NCBI GenBank assembly: GCA_013396915.1
Contig: VWZL01002583.1
Span: 186,001 to 250,000, forward strand
Length of the DNA stretch: 64,000 bases
Direction of reading: 5' to 3'
Source: Stercorarius parasiticus
Lineage: Eukaryota > Chordata > Aves > Charadriiformes > Stercorariidae
Below the pieces are notes generated by a model. The model saw only the letters and a program-made list of their open reading frames with translations, was not told where the DNA came from and ran no database searches. Positions 49,046-62,368 of this stretch are shown one piece after another. Made by a program: the position numbers and the translations under genes. Every line of letters begins with the position of its first letter. The first letter of the stretch is position 1.

Positions 49046-51536
49046 CTTTATCTTAGCAACCATTATGAAGAATAATAAAAATAATTGAAAATTAATATCT
49101 TTTGCTATCAGTGACTAGCTCAAGTCAAACATTAATTCCTAGTTGCAGAGTTTTCAGAAGAAAAAAAGCCTTCAGAAGCAATAAAAACAGCCTTAAAGAC
49201 TGTAAGCCTTGAAGACTCTAAAAGGAGCCAGAGAGCAGTTGGTTCAACATACGCTGCTATCTCACTAGCACCCCAATCATATACCTGGAGCTCCGTGCTG
49301 TGCATGACTTACCCCCAGCCCAGAGCCAACTGTGCAATGTAAAGCCTGTTTAGTGCATTACAAATGTGCGACCTTGGCTTTGGCTCAGTGTTGCTGAGAA
49401 ATTTATTTCAAGTGTAAGGAAGTCCATGAGCTAAGACCATGAAAGACTAAAAAAGTCAAAGCAAAGAAGTGTAATTTTTGATACGGGCATCCTTATCAGC
49501 TTAAAGATTTGGTAGTAAAAATATTGACATAAAAAGCTAAAAATAAAAAAAAACAGATAACTGAAAGATGATAGAAGATTGGTCTGTTTCAAGGAAAAAT
49601 AAAGGCTGACTTCCTTAAGTCACTGAGGACTGCTGGCCAGCAGACACCTAGCAGCTGTCCCATCAGGGTCAGTAAATCTAATAACACTACCTATTTATTG
49701 TTCATATTAGCCAATACATATTTGCTGACAATTTATATATCCTGCCCCTTTGCCAGTGGTAAAAAGTACCTGAACAAGACTGATCTGAACATGGAGGAAG
49801 TTACACCAGAATATACAGACATTTTAAAGGCCAAATGGATGCACATATATGTGCTGCAATCACTGGTTGCCCTCTGCAGATGTACATGAATACCATCCTC
49901 AGTACAAAATAGCTTTACAAAACTATTCTATTAGGCATCTAAACAAAAGACCGTAGTGAAAAAATACAAAAAATAAAAAAATAAATACCCCAGTAGGAAA
50001 ATTATTTAAACTCTTCAACAGCTAAAGGCTGAAGTCCTTGAGTTTAAAGCATGACATTTCTCATTGTGCATTTTCTCATTTAAAGAAAAAGTATCAAGAT
50101 TTGAGCACTTGACCTCTGGAAGACAGTTGACATTTCCTTCACTCTCAGTATTCATGCAATGAATAAAGCCTGTGATACCTGGTGCATGTACACAAAATCA
50201 AAAAAACTATCATATGTAAAGTGAAATTCAAATATAATTCAGGCATAAAAGTAAGGGCTTAGTATAATTAGCTTTATACATGGGAATCGATAATATCTAA
50301 TTCCAGATATATCTATTTATTCACGTTTCACATAGCAGTATTTGGAAAGATTCGATTCAAAGAGAGAAGAAAGAGGCCATGGGTAAGGAGGCTGGAGTTC
50401 TGCTCAAGTGCTCCAGGTCTCTGCACATTGGAAGGGAACAACCAAGAACAACTTTTTCAGAAGGGTTTCAGAAGCTCCAGGAGCTAAAACCTTATCATGA
50501 GCAAACTGCCTCATAGGTCACGTCTTCCCACCCTCTTGAAAGTAGGCCACTCAGAACAAGTCAGCATAGAATATCCAACAGATCAGAGACAATTAGGTTT
50601 TAATTATTTGTCCCCCCAAATGGTAAAATTCTCGTTTTTGTACTATTTTCACCTAATCCTGGGTGCCCATTCACAGGTATCCAATACCACGCTTTAATGC
50701 TGATGGTTAGTAACTATCATTAACTTTTTATTGAGACTGCCTATACAATAATATTAGTTTAATCTTCTTGAAAATTCCTGAACAAGCAGAGTTCAGGCTT
50801 ACTCTTCATGGAGTTGAGCTGAGTTACAGAAAGAAAAGAATCGTAATCGCAATCTGTTTTCACAATGACATCCAGTCATTTCATTGGTAGTCTTATTTAC
50901 CTCTAGCATTTCCACAGTTCTTTCATATAATAAAAATTTGTTACTATAGACTCTCTAATTCACAGATCTAAGAATAACTTAGGAATATCTATTAGAACTT
51001 AAAATATGAATAAAGTGCAATTGCTCCAAGTCATTCCTTCATTCCACAAGTCAACTCATGATGCAAAAAATAAGTAACTAAGCACTTTATAAGCATACAA
51101 CAAAGTCAACATTCACTGAGTGCTTATGATTTTTAGAGAACATGCTGAAAGCAGTTAAGTATAGTTCTTTAAATTCATACGGTAAGTCAGTACAGCTGCC
51201 GCTTCTCAGCTATGGTAATCATAGGCAACTCCTTTTTGTAAGATTTTCAAAATGAAAAACTTTGTATTCTGCTGGTTTAATTTAATGCCAGCGTTCTCAA
51301 TTTACAAATGCTAATTTTGTCTTTGACTTCTCTCAGCAGAAGTATGCCTTCGACAGGAGGGAGAAAAGTGAAAAGTGTCTGGCTGCTGGTAATGGGATAG
51401 TTTTGCATGTAAGCTGACTTGCAGTTCAGATAGCCTTGGACAGATTAACCAAGTAGCAAATTGCTAAGCAGGAGTTCAGGTACTGTGTCCTTGAAATTAC
51501 ATGTAGCAAACCGTTCATCTGTGGAAATTAAAGGCT

Positions 51537-51575
51537 AGGGATAATGGTTATATCTAAGGGTAATGGTTATATCTA
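51537..51575. repeat. Short tandem duplication, about 20 bp
   Basis: 'aggg(a)taatggttatatcta' occurs twice head to tail (51537-51556 and 51557-51575), differing by one base of length. It is likely a recent replication slip. Confidence 0.85.
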
Positions 51576-52595
51576 GAAAACAGGAGAAGCTAAATTCCCA
51601 AAAAGTGCTTATTAATGTACTAGAAGTGTATTTGGTGAATACAGCTAGGGACAGAAGAGAGAAAAGTCTTCCATCTTCTTCTGTTAGAAATAGACAAATT
51701 CTTGCCTACCAAAGATGGAACTTGCCATCCCCCAAGCTCAAAATGAACATTTTATCAAGTATCATCCATTGGGTTAATTAATCACTTGTAAACCTAAACA
51801 TGTATCTATCCCAGAATATTAAACCTGTAAAGACCATGGGAGATGAAAAAATAAAATGCAGGAAAGGAGGAATGAACATTCTGAAAGACATTCTGAAAAG
51901 GCAGGACATCCTGCAAAATCATTCCAGCCTCGCAGTTGTGCTATCAAGGTTCTCAACTTAACAGACTCCCTGTAATTTTCATTCCTATTCTTCTTCTACA
52001 AAAAGACACTTTCCTTATCTACGGGTTCAGCCCATACAATTCTTACATGCAAAATTATCTCTAAATTACAAAATGCTATGTTAGGAGAAAAGTTGTTTGC
52101 TTTTATATCCAATTACCAGTATTGATCCCTGAATTAGAGCCTATTTTTAAAATTCAACAATAACACTAAGAAGATATTTAATGGATAAAGTTAGAAACAT
52201 ACACACGAAGTACAAAAAAAGCTGATAGCTGGAAAAATAGGAGTATACCAAAGGTCTTTATTAACTTATGAAAACTTCCACCTATTTGTGAAAACAAGGG
52301 TATTTACCTTTCTCATTGAAATTGAGAATTTACACATGACTGACATCAGGGAGCCTTTTTTTCCTTGAGACATATGCAATACACTGACTAAGAATAAATC
52401 TCTTAGTCCGTTCATTCAAACCAATCACTTTTGTCAGTAACAGTAGCGATGTATACTCAATTACCTGGCAGACAGAACGAAGAATTGGCGCTGAACATAA
52501 AGTTGCAAAACCCACTGAGAATGCGAATTTGAAAGGATAAATGAGCATTTATTTAAGTGACATGGAAGAGACAGAAACCAGTCATTTCTGTGTGA

Positions 52596-52960
52596 TACAG
52601 GACCAGGGCGGGAGATGACGCCAACTGCTGCGTTCAGACTCCACAACAAAAAGAGCAAGAGGGGGCTTGTGTCCCACCCCATCCCCACAGTCCTGCCCAG
52701 CCATCCCATGACTGTATCTTGACTCCAGTTCCCCTCACCAGGCCCGATCTTGACCTCCACCTACAGCCCAACATCCCAGCGTGAACTTGGCCTGTCCCAT
52801 GGAGGTGCCTCATGCCCCAGGACTGGCACTGCCCCCAGCTCCCTGGAGAGGCCCTGCCCTGCTGGGGAGACCCCAGGGACCCACACCCCAGGGAGACCTC
52901 AGCTTCACTGGGCCCTGGCAGTAAGTTTCAAAGAAAAAAGAAAAAAAAAAAAGAAAAAGT
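52596..52960. other. GC-rich, C-rich island ending in an A-rich tract
   Basis: Composition changes sharply here: 52596-52925 is rich in C and G ('cccaccccatccccacagtc', 'cactgcccccagctccctgg', 'cccagggacccacaccccag'), in strong contrast to the AT-rich flanks. It is followed by A-rich 'aaagaaaaaagaaaaaaaa' (about 52930-52958). The layout, a GC-rich body and an A-rich tail on the plus strand, would fit a retroposed transcript or an unidentified SINE. I find no clear target-site duplication and no known family. Short frames on both strands (52461-52760 minus, 52750-53019 plus) have no recognised domain; CpG steps are few. Confidence 0.35.
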
Positions 52961-53750
52961 ATCTGACAAAACATTTTCCAGTAAGCAATTTCTCCCTAAG
53001 ATCAACTCGGATGATCTGACTGATATTCAGATACCCTCAAAGCACTAGAAATCTCACTGCTAATTCTTGCATTAAGTTCCTCCAACCTTCAACTCAAAAA
53101 TAGACTTTTTGGAGAAGTTTTCCTCAAGTGGAGAAGAGTCTTTGAGTAAGATTTTCCTCCGCTTATTCTAACCAAACACCCTCAAAACATTAAGTGCATT
53201 TATCACCTATCACTCTGCTGAAAACAAAATAAATAGAAAAAAATAGCAGTCTATTAGCCTTAAGTAGCTTGTAAGGATGTTTGTGTTTCACATGGATAAA
53301 TTTAATTAGTGCTGTGGGTGGCAGAGCTCAATTACTCTCCACCTTTGTCCTTTGTAAAAATCACCCAACTGCAATATGAACCTTTAAACAGCGCTCTATG
53401 TTTCTATGCAGAAAACACAGACATAAAGTCTGAGGTGCTTGTTCTAAAAAAAACAGGGAAATCCATAGAGAGTATAAGTTAGCTTCTATACCTGTAACAT
53501 ACAGGAAGTTTGGAGCCAACTGTAGCATCCATCAGATATCTTGGGAATGCTGTGCTGCTTGTTACTTCTTTAAATTTAAAACAGTTACTGAAAGTTGACA
53601 GCACTTGTAGAGAAATAAAAATAGCCTTTTTTGGCACAATGCTCTGCATTTTATATCAGCATGAAAGTCATTGTCTTCTCTATTTTCTTTTCTCTAAGCA
53701 GCTGCATTCACTGCAGAAGCATTAACCAAGCATATTCTATCCACAAAGGC

Positions 53751-53767
53751 AAAAAAAAAAAAAAAAA
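53751..53767. repeat. A17 homopolymer run
   Basis: A run of 17 A, then 'taaatc'. No retroposed body is recognised upstream. It is likely length-variable and error-prone in sequencing. Confidence 0.9.
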
Positions 53768-54224
53768 TAAATCTTTCTACAACAGGTACTGCTTACATTT
53801 GTATCGACACTGTGTGTCACCTTTTATTCCTCCCATGAAAGGATTTCTTACAAACTCTCCATATCTGCTTTATACTGTTAGTGATTCTAATTATAGATAT
53901 AAAACTTAGTTCTCTATCATAGGCCACAAGGAAAGAGAGCTCCATTTCTCTGAAATTTCAGCCAGAATAAGTCTGGAGTTTTTTACCCAGGTGTAACATG
54001 GGCCTAAACTTGCTCTCAAAAGCCACTGGATGTGCCTTGTGCTGGCTTGCACATAAAAGCCAGCCTAGAGATATATTCACTCTGCTCTTACGTTCTGCCA
54101 TATGAATGGGCAATTCAAACATGCTCAGAAAAGCTGCAGTATCTTTTAAGTAAAAAGATAATTCTATAAAGCTTCAGCAGTAGCTGCATTCATGGGCATC
54201 TCTTATGTCATATAAAAAAAAGGT

Positions 54225-55033
54225 ACAGTGGGATTGAGTGTACCCTCAGCAAGTTTGCTGATGACACCAAGCTGTGTGGTGCGGTCAACACGCTGGAGGG
54301 AAGGGATGCCATCCAGAGGGACGTGGACAGGCTTAAGAGGTGGGCTTGTGCGAACCTCATGAAGTTCAGCCAGGCCAAGTGCAAGGTTCTGTACGTGGGT
54401 CAGGGCAGTCCCAAGCACAATTGCAGGCTGGGCGGAGAATGGCTTGAGAGCAGCTCTAAGGAGAAGGACTTAGCTGGTTGATGAGAAGCTCAACACGAGC
54501 CAGCAATGTGTGCTTGCAGCCCAGAAAGCAAACCGCATCCTGGGCTGCATCAAAAGAAGTGTGGCCATCAGGTTGAGGGAGGTGATTCTGCTCCACTACT
54601 CTGCTCTTGTGAGTACTGTGTCCAGCTCTGGGGCCCCCAACATAAGAAGGACAATATCCTGTTGGAGTGAGTACAGCGGAGACCTTATAGCAGCCTTCCA
54701 GGACTTAAAGAGAGCCTAGAGGAAAGAGTGGAGTGATAGGACTTTTAAAGGTTTTAAACTGAAAGAGGGTATATTTAGATTAGATAATATGAAGAAATTC
54801 TTTACTGTGAGGGTGGTGAGATATTAGGAAGAATTTTTTCACTGTGAGGGTGGTGAGACACCCTCTGACCAGGGAAGCTGTGGATTCCCCCTCCCTGGAG
54901 GTGTTCAAGGCCAGGCTGGATGGGGCTTTGAGCAGCCTGGTCTAGTGGGAGGTGTCCCTGCCCATGGCAGGGGGGTTGGAACTAGATGATCTTTAAGGTC
55001 TCTTCCAACTCTAACCATTTTATGATTCTATGA
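54225..55033 (+). mobile_element. Rearranged CR1 LINE copy, palm to 3' tail
   Basis: It begins at 'acagtgggattgagtgtacc' just upstream of the FADD codons (54254-54265) and ends with 'ggaactagatgatctttaag', 'gtctcttccaactctaacca' and 'ttttatgattctatga'. Compared with the copy at 44590 it lacks about 15 bases near 54610, about 100 bases near 54674 (from the DLLERVQ codons to the LQGDLIAAF codons) and about 25 bases near 54730. It carries a 37-bp tandem duplication at about 54789-54862. The frame is therefore broken many times, and it cannot encode an enzyme. It is of the 'gatctttaaggtccc' type. Confidence 0.93.
54789..54862 (+). repeat. 37-bp tandem duplication inside CR1
   Basis: 'gaagaaattctttactgtga' with 'gggtggtgaga' at 54791-54823 is repeated as 'gaagaattttttcactgtga' with 'gggtggtgaga' at 54828-54860. 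The unit is normally single in CR1. The copies differ by a few bases, so the duplication is not brand new. Confidence 0.85.
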
Positions 55034-58000
55034 AATAAACCAAGTAGGAAATGGGCCTACTGCCCCCAGTTGTACTGATGAATCCTTGACCAGTGAATGA
55101 AGCTCTTTAAGGAAAGCTCTACAGGACTACAGGCAGAAAAGGTTTTAATTGGAATGATCAATTGGCTATTGCAAAGGAACACATAGGAGCATATCATCAT
55201 AAGAAAACCCTCTAACAAGATATGGATCTTAATTTATATTTTATCACCTCTTGAATAAACAGTAGGGTTGTTTGGGGTTTTGTTTTATACACATGTATAC
55301 ATGTACACCTATATACATATGTGTATTTATAAAATAGGTGTAATAAATTGGGCCAAAGACCAAAGCCCATTGCAGAAACCTCCAAATGCCATAGATTCGG
55401 TGTTATTTTCAATCTTAAACTTTTGTCTGTCTAACACACGCATTTCTTGACTATTACATGAAAACCAAGTTTAGTCTTCCTGAATTCACAATGCTAGCAT
55501 TGCTTACCTTTCTCTGATCAGAATTTAGTTTGCCATTAAGTCTACCTTTTCTCCTTTCCCCGAGTAAACTGGCACGTACAATAAGAACATAAAACTAAAA
55601 GACAAAAAGTTTTCAGTAAGACAATAGACCCTGCACCATCAGTCATTAATAAGTTAATTTTTCTAGTTATTTTCAGAATAAATATTTTCTGTAACATTTG
55701 ATATTGCAGGGATTTCCAATGCTGTCCCACTGTCTGAGCAGTGCTGGAGTGAGCTCCACAGAATTTGCCATTCTTAAATAACTTTACCACATTGGTCAGC
55801 TCAAGAGTTTAAAATTTCAGGACACCCAAAAATGTCTGCTCTGAATGCTTCCTTAGTTTGTAGGGGCTTAGTCATACTTATCTCAAGCATAACATGGATA
55901 TTCCAGTTAACGAATTCAAACAGTGAAAGGTATCAAGACAATAACAACTGTAAGATCTCATTAAATTTATTCACTCAGTCTTAACAGTCATAATTTCACA
56001 GATCCAAAGTTTCATATTTTCAGGCATTTTTGTTTACCTGACTATCTTGAGAAACTACTCTTCCTCATCCCTGAAAACTGTCTACAGTGATAGCATACTA
56101 AGTCAACAGGGCTTTGCTCTACCAAATGCAGTGATCTCTAGCAGTGGCTACACACTTGCCCAGGGGAAAAATAAGTTCTATGAATGCACAGATCACACTC
56201 CAAGCCACTACTCTCCCAACTTCCAACTATTTTCAGCTAAGACAGTTCCTCAAATGAATGTGATGACAATATCTTAAGTAGCCTTCATTTAAGTATCTTC
56301 CATGAACTCATACAGTCTACTACTGAATTTTATTATATTATTATAAGCTCATAAACCAGATGAGACTGACTAGAAACAAAGGAGACCAATGAGCTAATGT
56401 TACAGCAACCATGCAGGGTGTTTGCCTTGGAACGGAAATGTAGATGTTGGAAACTGACCTAATCCTAGTCATTTTTCAGATTTTTAAGGTTGCCTCTTTT
56501 CATGAAAGTCAGCAGACTTTTTTTGAACTATCTTGGTCCTCTGTCTTCCAGGCTGAAAACAGCAACAGTATTGTTTGTTTCCCCAGTACTGATCATTATT
56601 TATCAGATGTGATAATGAAAAACACACAAAAATGTCCACAGATAAATAAAACCTGACTCAACTGTCTGCAGATCTAGGTAGTAAGAGTCACCATAGCTTA
56701 TTTGCCAGAGAAACTATTAACATTTTTCAGATTTTCACCTGCATACTAGGAAAAACCCCTGCTAAATCCACAATATTTGAAAGCTACAAACTAGGACAAT
56801 ACAAAACAAGGAGAAAAGTTACACCTTTCAGTAATATTGGAACACAGTTTGAAAACATTTTTTGAGAGAGATTTTTTTAAATAATTACATCCGTTTCATA
56901 ACAATAAGGACTCCCTCAGGAGACAGCATGTTGAGTTTTATCTTTCACATGGAGTAAAGAACATATTCTGTAAACATACACTATATTCCTGGTTTACCTG
57001 GATTCTGCAGTACTTCTGTCTCCTTTCTGCTCCTTCTCTGTAAAGTAGAATGGAAAATTCATTACGTAGGCTTAAGATAATTTATTTAACTTGAAAAGAG
57101 GAATCTGGTGTGAAAGGAAGCACTAATGGCCAACTTCAGAATCCACTAGCGACACTAAGCAGCTAGTGGCAATAATGCATAGGATTCCCAATGCCACTGC
57201 TGAAGACCTGCACTTTTCCTCACCATAATCCAGTTTTTTTGCCTTAAGGCAAAATAAGAAAAGGTACAAGGAATTTGTTAATAGGTTTTCTAAACTGTGA
57301 TACAGTGATTTGAAAATATCATAGTTGTTCTTCAGCTTGTGCAAATAACAAAGGGTTACATTAAGACCAAAGACATGTAAAAACACTCTTCCTGAATACA
57401 TAGCTGGACATAGCATATACTGCTCAATAAAGTAATATCCAAGGTAAATGTAATACTTGAGAGAATTAAGCAGTTAAAAAAAATTCAATCATGGGGATGG
57501 AAAGGAAGAAATCTATTCAATGTCCTTGTTTGTGATCCATTAATGGTTAGGGCATGGTTGACTTTACTTCTAAGGTTCAGTGTTTTTTCATTCATGAGAT
57601 CAACATAGAAGACTCAGAGCTGACCTAAACTGAAGTTTTTCTCATGCAGTACTTCAGTTGTGTATCTTCACATTGCCATTTCACGGCATGTGGAAATGTT
57701 TAACGCTGACCCTGTTTGCTTTTTACACATAGTATTATCTTCAAAATGTTTTCTTTATTATATTTTCAATACCTATGATTTAAAGTTCAATTTCAACAAC
57801 ATTATCAGAGTAGCTTTCCTACAGCTATGGGACCTCCCTACATTTTTAATATTAGCTATTCATCAGCATTTTTATAATTAGGCAAAAATGTTCCAAGAAG
57901 TTAATAAGAGCAAAGAAGACAGATTGTCACATATCTTCATCTGACATTACACAACAGAGCATCATTAAGAAAAGAGAACAAGACAGGAAGAGAAAGATCA

Positions 58001-60932
58001 AAGTGACAATAGCAAAATGATTCTCCAAGGCAGCAATGCTCATGCAAAACTGTTCTCAATTGGTAACTTTTTTTCTTTGGCCTTCCTGCTATTGATTAAC
58101 CAGCAGAACCAAGTTTTTAGAAATGCATGATTATGATAAATCAATTTGGCTTTAAGCTTCAGGGGGCACTAGGCAGGACACAATAAGTCACTGCAGTAGA
58201 GCAAAAGTAGAGAAAAAAAAATTGTAAAATGGAATCAGAGCTAGACTGAAAAAGGTAAGCGAGAACAAGGATAAGAGTTTGAATTAATTCTAATGGTATA
58301 ATTACTGAGCTAGACACATAACTTGGTCTTTATTGCACTATAGTCTAGAAATTTCTATACTAAGCTGAACTGTACCAGACATATCTAAAAGAAGAATAAA
58401 ACTTCTGGAAATAGTGAAATTTACTGACAGAGGGGACAGGTTACACTACTGAACAAAAGAAGTTAAATATCAGAATTAGAGAGTTGTATTTGTAAGTATT
58501 CTCATGGTTTTAATACACTGATCTGGGAATAAACCAAAAGGCCTCCACAAAGTGGTAAAACTTAAACCTCCAATGTTGCAGAACATTAAAGAACTAACTG
58601 AAGTGCGTGTGGACGACCTCCTCCTCTAAGTCATTAGGTCTTAAGTAGAAATTTGATAGTAAATTTCTGCTAGCATTGTACACATTGTACTCTCTGATTC
58701 ACTGCTTTCATTCATCTTGCTGTTCTCTAATTTATGAAGATGCAGACAAAGTATAAATATCCACGTCAGATCTGGAAACAGACCATGTAACATTCCTTCT
58801 TAGTTAGGAAAGGATCAAACCTGAAATAGTGCTACAGACAAGTTTTGAAAATGATACACTTGACATGTCGGTGAAGACTAAAATAAAGAATCATGCGTTT
58901 AAATCCTGGAAATGAACTACTTGACTTGTATAGAAACACAAAAGGAGAAAACCACTTCAATATATACCCTTAAAAATCTTACATTTTGTGGTCTCTTCTC
59001 CCACAGGAAAGGTAAATACCATTACTAATCTTAACAGTTGCTAAACACTTCACAGGATCATCTCCTAGGAAGTTACAAATTCATATGTGGTAAGACAGTT
59101 GAAGATAGATATAGTTTTCTGTAGCATAATGATGAACAATGTCAAGAAGTCTGGTTATGTATCTTAACAGCTACCATTAAGCTGTGATAAACTGGATATC
59201 TAATAAATATCTGGGTTTAGAAAATGCTGTTAGAAGGCATCTAATGTTAGAGAGGAAGACGTCATCACAAAAATCTTGCAGATACATCTTGAGCTTTTCA
59301 ATGGAGTTCCCATTTATGCAGATACTTGAAATGAAAATATAGGAAAAATATAGTGATCAGACTTCAGTGTTTTCATGCTAATCTGGATTTGATGGTGTTA
59401 AAATTTCAAATACAAAGTCTTTCCTCTAGCCTGACCTGAGAACTGGAAAAGAGTCTCGTTCAAATCATAATCACAGTTATCACCCACTCTAAACAAAATC
59501 AGATTGAGTTGCCTAAATTTAACTTTTACTGAAAATTCTCTTTTGTCTGGACTCCAGAACTTCAGATTTTCAAGATCCTCTTTCATTCTCTACCTCGCAG
59601 TAATGACCAGTATTCACACACAGAACTCAAGTTCATGACTGGTGTAGTAAGTTTGAGTCTCTAATTTTAAAAAAGTATTTTGTCTGGGGTTTTTTTGGTT
59701 GATTGTGGCTCTGTTTGGTTGGTTGGTTTTTAAGTATAGCAAGAAACAATTTTTAAACTCAGCTAAAAAAAGCATTCTAGATATTTTCCATTAAGTTATT
59801 ACAAATTTACGATCAAGCCTGTTGGAGCAGTAATCAAACCCACAATTGACCCAAGAACATTGTATCACCTACACCAAATCAAAGAACTAGTTCTAGGTGA
59901 GAAGACTTGATTAAATGCACTCAGACTGAGTGTACAGTCTTGAGAATCAGCCACACTAACATCTGGAAACTAAAGCATGTGAGAAGCAGCTTTGTGTCTG
60001 ACATCCAAATATCCCAAATCGTTCTTGGCACCTTATCAAACATAATCACTTTCATTGAGAAACATATATAAAAGCTCAAATCTCTCTAGTGCAGGGCAAA
60101 TGATTTCTTAAAACCTTATATAGTAAGAGGTATTGTGTCTAATGAGGCATTGCACATTAGAGTAGCTCCCTGTAAAGAAGTGTTTGGCAGAAATCAGGGT
60201 TTTGGAAACGAAAACTCAGAAGAAATTTTCTGCCTTCCTTATGCCACCTCCCATCATTAAGGCAACAGGTCGTGGCAAGTCTTTCAGAAATAAATTTACT
60301 CTCAAACATTTATTTTCATTCTGTAGTTTAAGACATTGCTAAAATAACTGCATACAACAAACGGCAGGATTATATTTTTGTTGATGATTTACTTTTGTTT
60401 CTTCATTAGATAAAAAAAAAATATTTCCCCCTTCCCTTTTGGATCTATTGAGATATTTAGCATTCCTGTTCCCCTCCACTCAGTTTCATTGCTCAACAGA
60501 TTGTTCTTCCTTTTCCGTCTCATTCAATTTACATGATTTTCAGACTGCAATTACTGCTCCAAGCCTTTAACTGGTGGCTTACGAGATCAACATATCTTGT
60601 AATTGAAACAACTCTTGTAGCAAGAAAGCTTTTTAGAATTAAAAACAAAAGTGCAATGAGTTATAAATGTATTAAAGGCAGTGTCTCTTATACTAGCATA
60701 TTTTAGTCTGTATTACAAAAACAAGTTTGAGATCTGTGGGTTTTTTCCATTAGACATTCCACTAGCTTTTCAGAGCTAAGTATGCCCAAGTGTGTCTCCT
60801 TTCAGTCAGTGAGATATACACGATCAGCACTTGGTATGACAGTCCCCTCTGCAAAACAAAACTGCTTTCCTCATGGTTTGTGTCAGTATCAGAATCTCTT
60901 GCATTTCTTTTCCTAGCTTAATACAAAAATAC

Positions 60933-60937
<5 letters not shown>
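55034..60937. other. Unique AT-rich DNA, no gene seen
   Basis: About 5.9 kb with no supported gene and no CR1. Patches include 'catgtatacatgtacaccta' near 55291-55310 and a G/T-rich (GGTT)-like stretch at 59685-59730. Frames are under 100 codons; 57123-57416 on the minus strand (97 codons) has a hydrophobic C-terminal part but no recognised motif. Confidence 0.5.

Positions 60938-60938
<1 letters not shown>

Positions 60939-60965
<27 letters not shown>
60939..60965. repeat. (AT)13 microsatellite next to the gap
   Basis: An uninterrupted AT run at 60939-60965 sits directly before the 24 bases that end at the N-run. Such tracts commonly stop assembly. The sequence right of the gap also begins with 'tatata'. 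Confidence 0.92.
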
Positions 60966-60983
60966 GCATGTCCATTTAGTAAC

Positions 60984-61180
60984 NNNNNNNNNNNNNNNNN
61001 NNNNNNNNNNNNNNNNNNNNNNNNNNNNNNNNNNNNNNNNNNNNNNNNNNNNNNNNNNNNNNNNNNNNNNNNNNNNNNNNNNNNNNNNNNNNNNNNNNNN
61101 NNNNNNNNNNNNNNNNNNNNNNNNNNNNNNNNNNNNNNNNNNNNNNNNNNNNNNNNNNNNNNNNNNNNNNNNNNNNNNNN
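60984..61180. other. Assembly gap (197 N)
   Basis: A run of 197 N. Immediately left (60960-60983) and right (61181-61204) stands the same 24-base sequence, starting 'tatatagcatg' and ending 'catttagtaac'. So the gap is probably an unresolved (AT)n tract or an unmerged contig overlap. Frames that run through the N are meaningless. Confidence 0.97.
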
Positions 61181-61204
61181 TATATAGCATGTCCATTTAG
61201 TAAC

Positions 61205-62337
61205 TAAGCAGACTATCAATCCGTTTGTTCTGTTACAAAGACTCGCTGTCTGTTTTTAAGCTATGAGCATGTACTACCATTAGTGGGGACAAATAATTTA
61301 AATTGCTTACATCGTGTACTGGGACTCAAGTGTTTCAATGTGCGGTAGTTCACCTGCATCCTCTGTTACTCCTCAGTTATGTTATTTCCTTTATGCATGA
61401 ATTGGTTTTTTTCTGGGTTTTCATCTAGCCTGACAACACAAGCTGTGTAAAAGCCTTTTATTTTATTTTCCCTAGATAAAAATACATACAAACCTTTTAT
61501 TCACTATACAATAGGTATTCAATTACTTTTCCAAGGCCTGCAAGCAATTTTGCTAAGGACCCCTAGGAAGGAGCAACAAACCATCTTTATGCATCCTGGT
61601 GTTGGCATACCATCTTTACAACCAGTAACCTGAGGAATTAAATCTACCTGTACCCTAAGAAGACAGAAAAACAATAATACGAGCTGTCACACAGAAACAG
61701 ACAATCTGAGAAACCGGTGAGTTCTAGCAACAAGGTTACTTATGGTCCAGAGTGCAGCCCAACATTTGAATAATTCTGCAATGAGTGTGCGGTGCATTTG
61801 TATTTCTGAAATACAGTATTATAGCATCCTCTCAATATAGCAAAAATGACTGAAAGTGCAAAGTGTCTCAGAACTAGGTATTATCAGAATCAAATATTGA
61901 CAATTGACAATAGCCACAGAATGAAAAGCTCTTTAAATCTTTTTGAGTTATCCTCCCAGTTACTGGGGACTTCAAAACCTAGTGAATCTTTTGGCTTTGT
62001 CATCATTAGATGACATTTTATTTAGATTAATATCTAAGTTTGTTTTGTTCTTCGTAGCAGATGTTATTCTGAGAACAAAAAAGCAAGGACAGTGACACCC
62101 ACCCCAGGCGTTTCTCATTTGTGCCGAACAAGGAAAAATCCTGTCTTCCTGCTCATGAATGCAGAGATACCTACAGCCACGAAGTCCTGGAGAAACTGCC
62201 AGCTGCCCAATTCAAACCACTGCCTTGCCTTAGAGTCAGCAAGAAGAAAGCACCAAAATGACAAAGTTACACTTATTAATGAAAGTCACATAAGGCCTCC
62301 TTTGGTCCAGTGGAAAAACAATGAAACTATGTGCATG

Positions 62338-62368
<31 letters not shown>

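Larger units (their letters stand above)
49046..54224. other. Unique DNA with a GC-rich island, no gene supported
   Basis: About 5.2 kb without a supported gene. It contains a short tandem duplication at 51537-51575, a GC-rich island at 52596-52925 followed by an A-rich tract, an A17 run at 53751-53767, and a dense group of transcription-factor-like motifs near 53301-53355. Frames are under 100 codons. Confidence 0.5.

Noticed and set aside
57123..57416. 97-codon minus-strand frame with a hydrophobic end
   Set aside because: No signal peptide or domain pattern, no splice-site context and ordinary AT-rich composition.
60824..61219. Open frames spanning the N-run on both strands
   Set aside because: They exist only because N codons carry no stops; the flanks are an (AT)n microsatellite.
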